Below, piece after piece: positions 8,545 to 14,469 of a DNA stretch of 14,758 nucleotides. The translations under genes were made by a program, and so were the position numbers. This DNA comes from DATGIQ01 sp035295665. GTDB taxonomy: Bacteria > Planctomycetota > Planctomycetia > Gemmatales > Gemmataceae. How positions within the stretch are numbered: the first letter of the stretch is position 1; every line of letters begins with the position of its first letter. The notes beneath the pieces were generated by a model. The model made no database searches. It saw only the letters and a list, made by a program, of their open reading frames with translations, and was not told the DNA's origin. The stretch lies in assembly GCA_035295665.1 (NCBI GenBank), contig DATGIQ010000032.1, positions 1 to 14,758 on the forward strand. The letters are read 5' to 3'.

Positions 8545-9160
8545 GCGGGGGTTCCAGTAACTCTGCCAGCAGATCGACCGCGCGATCGTGTAGCTTGCGC
8601 GCTGCTTCAGCCGACCTTCCCAGGCGGCGCCCCATTTCCTCGTAACTGCAACCATCGTCCTTCTTCCACCGAATGACCTGCCGGTAGTCGGCAGGCAACT
8701 GGTCGATCGCGCGTTCGAGGGCTTCGTCCTCTTCCTTGCCGATCAAGAAGTCGCTCGGCGTTTCCCCCGGGGCGGCCAGTCCCTTCAGCATTTGCCCATG
8801 CATCGTGTCGGTGAGCGAGATTTCGCGCTCCACATGGCGCTTGCCCGTGTCCCGGTAGTGGCGCCGCATGTTTGCGAGGTTGTTCCGGAGGATGCCTTTT
8901 AACCAGGCCAGCAGTTCTTCACGACCTTTTCCGCGGAAGCCGCCAAAGTCCTTCCCTGCTTCCAGGAAGGTTTCCTGAACCAGATCGGAAGGGCCGACTT
9001 TCGCCTGTAGGTCCGCCGCGACTTCCTGATTCGCGATGAGCAGCAAGTAGGCCCGGCAGCTTTCGAGCAGGCGGCCCAGAGCATCCGCCGAGCCGTGGCG
9101 CGCAGCCTCGATCAAGCAATCCAAGTGGTCCGCACTCTCGTCGTTGAAGGAGGCGTCCAC
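8531..9160 (-). CDS. ECF-type RNA polymerase sigma factor of the planctomycete kinase-linked kind
   Basis: This is a sigma-70 family factor of about 209 aa with region 2 (ADLQAKVGPSDLVQETFLEA, then FRGKGREELLAWLKGILRNN) and region 4 (AIDQLPADYRQVIRWKKDDG, then YEEMGRRLGRSAEAARKLHD). The SDLVQET and LPADYRQVI wording is typical of planctomycete ECF factors found beside Ser/Thr kinases. No anti-sigma factor gene is present; the coupled kinase is the likely regulator, by analogy with those ECF groups. I prefer GTG 9160 because GGAG lies 9 nt upstream; a TTG at 9175 adds five residues but has no ribosome site. The C-terminal coding end overlaps the start of the kinase gene, so the two are translated together. 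Confidence 0.88.
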   Translation of the reverse strand: MDASFNDESADHLDCLIEAARHGSADALGRLLESCRAYLLLIANQEVAADLQAKVGPSDLVQETFLEAGKDFGGFRGKGREELLAWLKGILRNNLANMRRHYRDTGKRHVEREISLTDTMHGQMLKGLAAPGETPSDFLIGKEEDEALERAIDQLPADYRQVIRWKKDDGCSYEEMGRRLGRSAEAARKLHDRAVDLLAELLEPPHDAG

Positions 9161-9218
9161 GAGCCCTATCTCCAAGGCACATTTTCGGCGTTAAACGGAC
9201 GAAAAAAAAGTTGAATAG

Positions 9219-9247
9219 AGCATAAACACCCCGGATATCGAAGTCAA
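9219..9247 (-). promoter_or_regulatory. Sigma70-type promoter of the sigma-kinase operon
   Basis: Read on the minus strand, TTGACT (9247-9242, 5/6 to consensus) is followed by exactly 17 nt and then TATGCT (9224-9219, 4/6). Transcription would begin near 9212, about 50 nt before the sigma start, followed by a short run of T. The housekeeping form suggests basal expression rather than simple autoregulation by the ECF factor. The rest of the divergent spacer (9248-9477) has a small hairpin at 9313-9327 but no promoter I can defend for the rightward 354-aa gene. Confidence 0.5.
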
Positions 9248-9477
9248 ACGTTTCATCGATTCCTCTTCTCGTTGATTCCCGGCCCTACGAGCTGTTCTGG
9301 GAAAATTGAGAACGGCATGCTTTGCCGGCTGAAACACAAAACGTGAAAATCGCGCGTCCGGATTGCTACAAAAGCGTGCTTAGAGAGGCAGCGAAGAAGA
9401 ATTCGGCTTGGCCGGCTGGATTCCGCTGGCACCGATAGAGGTGTTTTTACCACGCTTCTCTTTAATCGAGGGTAACC

Positions 9478-10542
9478 ATGATGCAAGCAACCAAGAAGTC
9501 TCATCCGATCAAGAGGGGACCGAGCGTCCTGCGACGGGACGATCCGATCCCGCCCCAATGGCCCAGCTTTACTGGCCCCTCTCAGTTCGTGGGCACAAGC
9601 GCGAGCGGTCGAGTGACTGTCTTCGTAGACCCCGCCCTCGGCCAACAAGCGCTCCAAAATGCCCAGGACCTCGTGGACGATGCGGACCGGGTCGTGGCTG
9701 CCAACGACGCGATCTTCGGTACCAGCGAGGGGTCGGTCAACGTCATTATCTTCGCCCTGAATGGGCAAACGGACGGGACCGGCGGTGCCGACCATATGGG
9801 CTGCGACTTCGAGACCGGGGCGGCGATCGAAGTTTGTGCGTCGTTCGGCAATCCAGCCCGCGTCTCTGCCCTGTTCGAGGCCGAATTGAGCGAATGCTGT
9901 ATGAACGGCAACCTCTGCGGCTTCAGCACTGGAGAAGCCTTGTCCCGTTGGTGTGCGGCCGTCATCAGCAACAACGCGCTGTCCGACTTCGCAACTGGGC
10001 CGATGTGGGCGCAGGACGGGTTCCCGAACTACGTCGACCAGACCGACCCGACGGACCAGAATCCGGATAGCACCGGTTGCGGGATGGTGTTCTTGTCCTG
10101 GCTGATGAGCCAGGGCTTCGGCCTAGACGCTATCGCCCAACAGATGGTCGCGCTGGGCGATTCCGGGACACTGGCCCAGCTCTATGCCAGCCTCACGGGC
10201 GATAGTGCCTCCAATGCGTGGACAACGTTTATCGCCGCGGTGAACGCATTGCCGAACGGTGTAACCTCGGACGATCCGTTCGGCGGTGGATCCCAACCGG
10301 CACAGCTTGCTCATCTTCCCCCTTGGGCCGTCAGCCTGGCCGGGAGAGTTTTTAGTGCCATCCTTGCGGACGTTTCCGCCGGCAAGACGGCCAACCAGAT
10401 CGTAGCAAGCGTGCGTGCGGCCCTTGTCACGGCCCCACGGGCCAGGACCGCGGCGAAGGCGGCCCCACGGAATGGTAGTGCAGCCTCTTGCCCTTGTGGG
10501 TCGTCGCGGCGCTTGCTCCCGCCCGGCAAGGCGAGAGTGTAA
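9478..10542 (+). CDS. Unknown 354-aa protein, possible degenerate zincin-like fold
   Basis: The start is ATG 9478 (a second ATG follows at 9481) with GAGGG 5 nt upstream. No signal peptide or membrane helix is visible; the N-terminus is basic and hydrophilic. The core (about residues 45-270) contains VTVFVDPALG, DHMGCDFETGAAIEVC, ALFEAELSECCMNGNLCG, FSTGEALSRWCA, WAQDGFPNYVDQTDPTDQ and GCGMVFLSWLMSQGFGLDAI. The order of a helix with AELSE, then a GEALSR stretch, then a helix ending in SWLM recalls metallopeptidase-like proteins in which the HExxH motif has decayed; this is an impression, not an assignment. It has at least nine cysteines. The C-terminus (CPCGS near 338, then a basic tail) looks like a truncated SEC-C-like motif. 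It opens a rightward set of three unknown genes, divergent from the sigma-kinase operon. Confidence 0.7.
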   Translation: MMQATKKSHPIKRGPSVLRRDDPIPPQWPSFTGPSQFVGTSASGRVTVFVDPALGQQALQNAQDLVDDADRVVAANDAIFGTSEGSVNVIIFALNGQTDGTGGADHMGCDFETGAAIEVCASFGNPARVSALFEAELSECCMNGNLCGFSTGEALSRWCAAVISNNALSDFATGPMWAQDGFPNYVDQTDPTDQNPDSTGCGMVFLSWLMSQGFGLDAIAQQMVALGDSGTLAQLYASLTGDSASNAWTTFIAAVNALPNGVTSDDPFGGGSQPAQLAHLPPWAVSLAGRVFSAILADVSAGKTANQIVASVRAALVTAPRARTAAKAAPRNGSAASCPCGSSRRLLPPGKARV

Positions 10543-10583
10543 GCTCCGTTCCGCGATCATTCCTGCGTTCGCCCGCGGCGGAG

Positions 10584-10640
10584 CCAGCGTCCGGTCATGG
10601 CCGTGATGGGTCCACAGTCATGGCCATGAGCGGACGCTGG
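10584..10640 (+). terminator. Long hairpin after the 354-aa gene
   Basis: CCAGCGTCCG at 10584-10593 pairs with CGGACGCTGG at 10631-10640. After one G/G mismatch, TCATGGCC at 10595-10602 pairs with GGCCATGA at 10622-10629, leaving a 19-nt loop. It begins 41 bp after the stop of the 354-aa gene and has no T tract, so it may end transcription, protect the 3' end of the mRNA or be a dispersed palindrome. Its position suggests the 89-aa gene can be expressed apart from the 354-aa gene. Confidence 0.5.
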
Positions 10641-10689
10641 TGAGGCGCGGCACTGGAAAACCTTCCCAACAATCCCTTTCAAAGAAAGA

Positions 10690-10711
10690 GATGACCACAT
10701 GTGGGGTCATC
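10690..10711 (+). promoter_or_regulatory. Palindrome just upstream of the 89-aa gene, possible operator or leader hairpin
   Basis: GATGACC (10690-10696) and GGTCATC (10705-10711) form an inverted repeat, with the perfect palindrome CCACATGTGG (10695-10704) spanning its centre. It lies 17 nt before GGAGG (10729-10733), the ribosome site of the 89-aa gene. It could bind a dimeric regulator or fold in the leader RNA. The evidence is the symmetry alone. Confidence 0.3.
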
Positions 10712-10739
10712 GCACGAGCAGACAGAATGGAGGTTCTCG

Positions 10740-11009
10740 ATGGCGACATGGCAAACAATCACACAAACCGGCGGCCCGCAACGTTGGATTCTCTGGGGTG
10801 GTAACATTACCAACCATGAAGCCTTTGCATTCACGCTGCAAAGCGCGGAACACAATGTCGGCGCGCTGATTTCGGACATTGCGGTGTATATCGATCAGGA
10901 TAATTCCGGTGGTGAGCCAAGCTACAACATTACCCTGAACGCGGTTGACCAATCGGCTAACCCAGTCAATCAGGGCATCACGGGAAACTTCGAAAGCAAC
11001 GGTGTTTAG
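10740..11009 (+). CDS. Unknown 89-aa protein
   Basis: ATG 10740 has an ideal ribosome site (GGAGG at 10729-10733, 6 nt spacing), which decides the start over the in-frame upstream GTG at 10701. The protein is acidic to neutral, rich in Asn, Gln, Thr and aromatics, and has no signal peptide, membrane helix or cysteine. Alternating hydrophobic residues (MATWQTITQTGGPQRWILWG, then VGALISDIAVYID and EPSYNITLNAVD) predict a small all-beta domain. I do not recognise a family. Its stop overlaps the ribosome site of the 59-aa gene, so the two form a tight pair. Confidence 0.65.
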   Translation: MATWQTITQTGGPQRWILWGGNITNHEAFAFTLQSAEHNVGALISDIAVYIDQDNSGGEPSYNITLNAVDQSANPVNQGITGNFESNGV

Positions 11010-11019
11010 GAGATCAGCG

Positions 11020-11199
11020 ATGAAAGTCAATCTCGTCAAAGACGCGAATGGAAAGGTCATTGCAACCTTTGAAAATGCCGTAGCTGGCGGTCCATCCTTA
11101 AGGCCGGTGCTGAAGCCCGGACACAAGGTGCACGAGGTCGAGGCCCCGGCGGATTACAAATCGAATATCAAGGCCTTTTACCAGCAACATAGCCGGTGA
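11020..11199 (+). CDS. Unknown 59-aa protein
   Basis: ATG 11020 follows AGGAG (11008-11012) with 7 nt spacing; the ribosome site overlaps the stop codon of the 89-aa gene, indicating coupled translation. The sequence begins MKVNLVKDANGKVIATFENA, which predicts a beta hairpin. It goes on with VLKPGHKVHEVEAPADY, another strand pair, and ends in a short helix (KSNIKAFYQQHSR). It is small, soluble and lacks cysteine. I do not recognise the family. It may be an accessory, antitoxin-like or chaperone partner of the 89-aa protein, but nothing in the sequence decides this. Confidence 0.65.
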   Translation: MKVNLVKDANGKVIATFENAVAGGPSLRPVLKPGHKVHEVEAPADYKSNIKAFYQQHSR

Positions 11200-11244
11200 C
11201 CTCCGGCTATCCGAAGCTTCCGATTGCGCATGGGTGTAAATCTG

Positions 11245-11280
11245 GGTGGCACGCCCGTCGAAGACTCCGGGCGTGCCACC
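11245..11280 (+). terminator. Perfect 13-bp hairpin after the 59-aa gene
   Basis: GGTGGCACGCCCG (11245-11257) and its exact reverse complement (11268-11280) flank a 10-nt loop. It starts 46 bp after the stop of the 59-aa gene and is the likely end of that transcript. There is no T tract, so Rho-independent function is uncertain. GC-rich palindromes of this form are also a type of dispersed repeat in planctomycete genomes (recollection, not checked). Confidence 0.5.
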
Positions 11281-11335
11281 AGAGTGCTGCAAGACGACGC
11301 AAAGTGACTTATGCACGATCCGGTTGATTGTGTCC

Positions 11336-11402
11336 GTTTAGTGGCGGTTCGCAGAACCGCGGGGTTGTGTGCCCCACGCGGTTCTGCGAACCGCCGCTAA
11401 AC
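11336..11402. repeat. REPIN-like nested palindrome between convergent genes
   Basis: Two 26-nt arms (11336-11361 and 11377-11402) are reverse complements with a single mismatch, around a 15-nt centre that is G-rich then C-rich. Each arm also contains its own palindrome, GCGGTTC-GCA-GAACCGC, so each can fold alone, like two inverted REP units. The outer ends GTTTAG and CTAAAC, followed by AAAAA, give a T tract when read leftward. It lies 31 bp beyond the end of the leftward hydrolase gene (stop at 11433) and so could also end that operon. Confidence 0.6.
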
Positions 11403-11432
11403 AAAAATGGATACCCTCAACCGGAGCGCGTA

Positions 11433-12098
11433 TCAGAGCTTCAGTGCGGCGAGAACCTGGTCGGTCGTTGCCGTCCAGCCCACAATCCCGCCTTGGGCCC
11501 GGACCATTTCCAGGGTCGCTTGCTTGAACTGCGGAAAATAGCTTTCCGTGCCGTCTTCCACCAACAAGCATTCGTAACCCCGATCGTTGGCCTCACGCAT
11601 GGTTGTCTGCACGCACACTTCCGTGGTTACGCCGGTGAAGAGAAGATGGGTGATGCCGCGACCCTGAAGCTCATCATGAAGAGGGGTGGCGTAGAACGCG
11701 CCCTTGCCCGGTTTGGAAATGATCAGCTCTCCGGAGCGTGGCCGTAACGCCACCACAAAATCATTCCCCGGTTCGCCGTCGATCAGGATACGCCCCATGG
11801 GGCCCCGATCACCAATACGGAGCGGACAATCGCCTCGGCTACGCTTGGCCGGCGGACAATCCGCCAAGTCGGGACGATGACATTCCTTCGTGTGGATGAC
11901 GGCCATGCCCCGTTCGCGGAAAGCCCCCAGCAAGTTCGCAATGGCCGGGATGATCGGCTTCAGCCGGCTCACATCGTTTCCCAGAGCCGCGCCAAAGCCG
12001 CCCGGTTCGATGAAATCCCGCTGCATATCGATGATCACGAGTGCCACGCGGGGAAGTTCGAACGTGTAAGCAAACGGCTGGGCCGCGATGGTCGGCAT
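11433..12098 (-). CDS. Isochorismatase-like cysteine hydrolase, biuret/triuret hydrolase-like paralog
   Basis: This 221-aa hydrolase has the Asp-Lys-Cys triad of the isochorismatase-like family: Asp24 in ALVIIDMQRDF, Lys129 in SKPGKGAFYAT and Cys162 in TGVTTEVCVQTTMREANDRG. The last stretch, with IHTKECHRPDLADCP, places it near biuret hydrolase (BiuH), triuret hydrolase and RutB rather than true isochorismatases. Such enzymes split C-N bonds of small ureides through a thioacyl intermediate. It is a clear paralog of the other hydrolase in this operon but differs after the Cys (VEDGTESYFPQFK against LEDCCGATDLGNH), suggesting a different substrate. The start at ATG 12098 has AAGGA 5 nt upstream. 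It lies 96 bp after the ABC ATPase gene, separated by a strong inverted repeat, and is the last gene of the operon. Confidence 0.88.
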   Translation of the reverse strand: MPTIAAQPFAYTFELPRVALVIIDMQRDFIEPGGFGAALGNDVSRLKPIIPAIANLLGAFRERGMAVIHTKECHRPDLADCPPAKRSRGDCPLRIGDRGPMGRILIDGEPGNDFVVALRPRSGELIISKPGKGAFYATPLHDELQGRGITHLLFTGVTTEVCVQTTMREANDRGYECLLVEDGTESYFPQFKQATLEMVRAQGGIVGWTATTDQVLAALKL

Positions 12099-12113
12099 GG
12101 CGATCCTTTCCTT

Positions 12114-12171
12114 ACAAGCCGGACGCGCCAGCGACGGGTGCTATGATCCGTCGCTGGCGCGTCCGGCTTGT
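12114..12171. repeat. Perfect 24-bp inverted repeat inside the hydrolase/transporter operon
   Basis: The arms 12114-12137 and 12148-12171 are exact reverse complements around a 10-nt loop (GTGCTATGAT). The core GCCGGACGCGCCAGCGACGG resembles a GC-rich palindrome I associate with planctomycete spacers. It fills most of the 96-bp gap between the ABC ATPase stop and the next hydrolase start, ending 5 nt before the AAGGA-containing ribosome site region. In RNA it would form a very stable hairpin that could lower read-through into, or protect, the downstream message. Confidence 0.75.
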
Positions 12172-12194
12172 GGTGATCGGAGAGCTATTTCGGC

Positions 12195-13769
12195 TCAATG
12201 GCCTGCCATGTGCCGTCCGATAACCTGACGGTCGGCATTCTGAATCGCGGTGTCGTGGACGATCCGGCCATCCGAGATGACCAACACGCGGTCGGCCAAT
12301 TCCAGGATCTCGTCCAGGTCCTCCGACACCAAGAGCACCGCGGCACCGCGGTTGCGGGCCTGCATGATCTGCGAGCGGATCTCGGCTACCGCACGAAAAT
12401 CGAGGCCGAAGCAGGGATTGGCTACCACCAGGATCTGCACTTCATCCCCCAGCTCGCGGGCCAACACGGTGCGCTGCACGTTTCCACCCGACAGATTAGC
12501 CAGGCGAATGGTCGGCCAAGGGGGACGGATCTGGTAGCGTCCAATCAGCTGCTCGGCCCGCCGGCGGACCGCACGGCGATTGATGAACCGACGGACAAAC
12601 GTGAGCGGCGGTCGATCGAAGGCGCGAAACGACAGGTTTTCCGCCGTGGTCATATTGCCCACACACGCATTCTGGAGCGGCATCTCCGGCAGAAGGCGGA
12701 AATGGTGCTGGAGGATCTCTTTACGGGTCGCCCGGTACGGCTGGCCATGCACCCGGATCTGTCCACCGCTGGGACTCCGCTGGCCGGCCAACACTTGCAC
12801 CAGCTCACGCTGGCCGTTCCCGGAAACGCCGGCGATGCCGACGATCTCATGCGGACACACCTGGAGGGAAAGCCTGCGCAGGGCAGGAATGCCCATCTCA
12901 TCCTCGGCTGACAGGTTGTCGAGAACCAGGCGCGGTTCCCGGGCAGTATCCGCGGGAGCTTCGCTCCGCGCTGCCTGCTCCGGAGGGGTGGCGGTCCCCA
13001 TCATCATCTCGGCCATGCTCTTGGGGTTGAGGTCACGCACCAGCCCTTCGCCGGTCAGCTTGCCGTGCCGCAGCACCGTCACCGCGTCGCAAAACGCCAT
13101 CACTTCGCGGAATTTGTGCGTGATCATCAAGACACTCAGAGTACCCTGCGTGCACATCTCGCGGAGCATGCCGAGGACTTCATCAGCTTCGTCCGGGGTC
13201 AAGACAGAGGTTGGTTCGTCGAGGATCAGCACCTTCCGCCGCAGGTAAAGTTGCTTGAGGATTTCGACTTTCTGCTTCTCGCCGGCAGCGAGGTGGCGCA
13301 CGATCGCCGTCGGATCGACACGGAACGGCATGGCCTCCATGAATGCGTCCAGCCGCGCGGCCTCCGCCTTCCAGTTGATGATCGACGGCAGATGCTCGCG
13401 GGCCATCACCATGTTCTCGACAACCGTCATGTTGTCGACCAGGGTGAAGTGTTGATACACCATGCCGATGCCCAGGGCGTGGGCCTGGCGCGGATTCTTC
13501 AGCTCCACCTGGCTGTCGCCCACCCGGACCGTGCCGGAATCCGCCCGGTAAGTGCCCATGATGCACTTGACCAGGGTGCTCTTGCCGGCTCCATTTTCGC
13601 CCAGCAAGGCGCGGAAGACGCCGGGATGCAGGGTCAGCGAGGCGTTAGAAAGCGCTTGCAGGCTGCCGAAGCGCTTGGAGAGATCGCACGCCTCGATGAC
13701 CGGAGGTGCCGAATGATCCCGGTGCATGGAGCCGTTCAGAGCCGGCGTGGGTAAGGCGAGCTTGGTCAT
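12195..13769 (-). CDS. ABC transporter ATP-binding protein, nucleoside/BMP type with two ABC domains
   Basis: This 524-aa protein has tandem ABC domains like NupO/YufO and RbsA, the ATPase of uptake systems using a BMP-family lipoprotein and two permeases. Domain 1 has Walker A GENGAGKST (57-65), Q-loop Gln106, signature LAAGEKQKVEI (about 160-170), Walker B VLILDEPTS (180-188) and His218. Domain 2 has the family's altered P-loop GVSGNGQRE (314-322), signature LSGGN (426-430) and a degenerate Walker B (LVVANPCFGLD) with SED in place of the H-loop, so the two sites are asymmetric. Upstream in-frame codons are ignored because ATG 13769 has GGAGG 7 nt before it and overlaps the preceding hydrolase stop by 4 bp (ATGA). 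That overlap inside a transporter operon ties the hydrolase to the transported compound. Confidence 0.92.
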   Translation of the reverse strand: MTKLALPTPALNGSMHRDHSAPPVIEACDLSKRFGSLQALSNASLTLHPGVFRALLGENGAGKSTLVKCIMGTYRADSGTVRVGDSQVELKNPRQAHALGIGMVYQHFTLVDNMTVVENMVMAREHLPSIINWKAEAARLDAFMEAMPFRVDPTAIVRHLAAGEKQKVEILKQLYLRRKVLILDEPTSVLTPDEADEVLGMLREMCTQGTLSVLMITHKFREVMAFCDAVTVLRHGKLTGEGLVRDLNPKSMAEMMMGTATPPEQAARSEAPADTAREPRLVLDNLSAEDEMGIPALRRLSLQVCPHEIVGIAGVSGNGQRELVQVLAGQRSPSGGQIRVHGQPYRATRKEILQHHFRLLPEMPLQNACVGNMTTAENLSFRAFDRPPLTFVRRFINRRAVRRRAEQLIGRYQIRPPWPTIRLANLSGGNVQRTVLARELGDEVQILVVANPCFGLDFRAVAEIRSQIMQARNRGAAVLLVSEDLDEILELADRVLVISDGRIVHDTAIQNADRQVIGRHMAGH

Positions 13770-14449
13770 GGCAGTGCCTCCAAAAGGGCCTCGGAACGGG
13801 CGACGGCACCAAAGACTCCCCCTTGCATCGTGACCATCTTGATGGCCGCCAAGTGGTTGCCCAGGTCGGTGGCGCCGCAACAATCCTCCAGCAACAAACA
13901 CTCGAAGCCGCGGTCATTGGCCTCGCGCATCGTGGTGTGCACACAGACGTCGGTGGTGATTCCCGTCAAAATCAAGTTCTCCACCCCCTGCCGCCGCAGG
14001 AGCAATTCAAGGTCGGTGGCGTAAAACGCGCCTTTGCCGGGCTTATCGATGACCGGCTCGCCGGTATGGGGAGCCAGCTCGGGGAGGATCTGCCAGCCCT
14101 CTTCGCCACGGACCAAGATTCGCCCACATGGCCCGGCGTCGCCGATGCCAGCGCCGATGCGCTGGGAACGCCAGCGCTTGTTCGCCGGCAGATCGGCCAG
14201 GTCCGCGCGGTGCCCTTCGCGGGTATGGAAAATGGGGTACCCTTGCTTTCGCATGGCCGCCAGGACCCGCCCGATCGGCTCGATCGGAGCACGGGTGAGG
14301 GAGATATCGTAGCCCATGGAGTCCACGTAGCCCCCGCGGCCACAGAAATCGATTTGCATATCGATAATCACCAAGGCCGTGTTGGCCGGGCGCAGGTTCC
14401 CGTTGTAGGGCCAGGGGTAGGGGTTTGCTTTCACGTGCTTGCCGGGCAT
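13766..14449 (-). CDS. biuH: Biuret hydrolase-like cysteine hydrolase (BiuH type)
   Basis: This 227-aa member of the isochorismatase-like hydrolases closely resembles Rhizobium biuret amidohydrolase as I remember it. Shared features are the N-terminal PYPWPYNG, the FCGRGGYVD loop, FHTREGHRADLADLPANKRW, GIGDAGPCGRIL, DKPGKGAFYATDLEL and TGITTDVCVHTTMREANDRG. The triad is Asp30, Lys136 and Cys169, with the same spacing (D+106, D+139) as Asp36, Lys142 and Cys175 of the Rhizobium enzyme. The reaction would be biuret plus water to allophanate plus ammonia in the cytoplasm. The upstream in-frame extension to 14746 is rejected because it runs through the permease gene; ATG 14449 lies 20 bp after the permease stop, with only a weak GAGAG ribosome site. 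It overlaps the ABC ATPase start by 4 bp. No allophanate hydrolase is in view; a related ureide substrate remains possible. Confidence 0.8.
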   Translation of the reverse strand: MPGKHVKANPYPWPYNGNLRPANTALVIIDMQIDFCGRGGYVDSMGYDISLTRAPIEPIGRVLAAMRKQGYPIFHTREGHRADLADLPANKRWRSQRIGAGIGDAGPCGRILVRGEEGWQILPELAPHTGEPVIDKPGKGAFYATDLELLLRRQGVENLILTGITTDVCVHTTMREANDRGFECLLLEDCCGATDLGNHLAAIKMVTMQGGVFGAVARSEALLEALP

Positions 14450-14469
14450 GGGTGCTCTCGCTTTCGACC

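Noticed and set aside
10489..10503. SEC-C zinc motif at the end of the 354-aa protein
   Set aside because: CPCGS is present but the second half of the motif (the later Cys/His pair) is missing.
11433..12098. True isochorismatase of siderophore or phenazine synthesis
   Set aside because: Motifs and operon context fit ureide hydrolases; no siderophore or phenazine genes are nearby.
13770..13901. Upstream extension of the ABC ATPase to 13901
   Set aside because: It lies inside the hydrolase gene; ATG 13769 has a strong ribosome site and the ATGA overlap.
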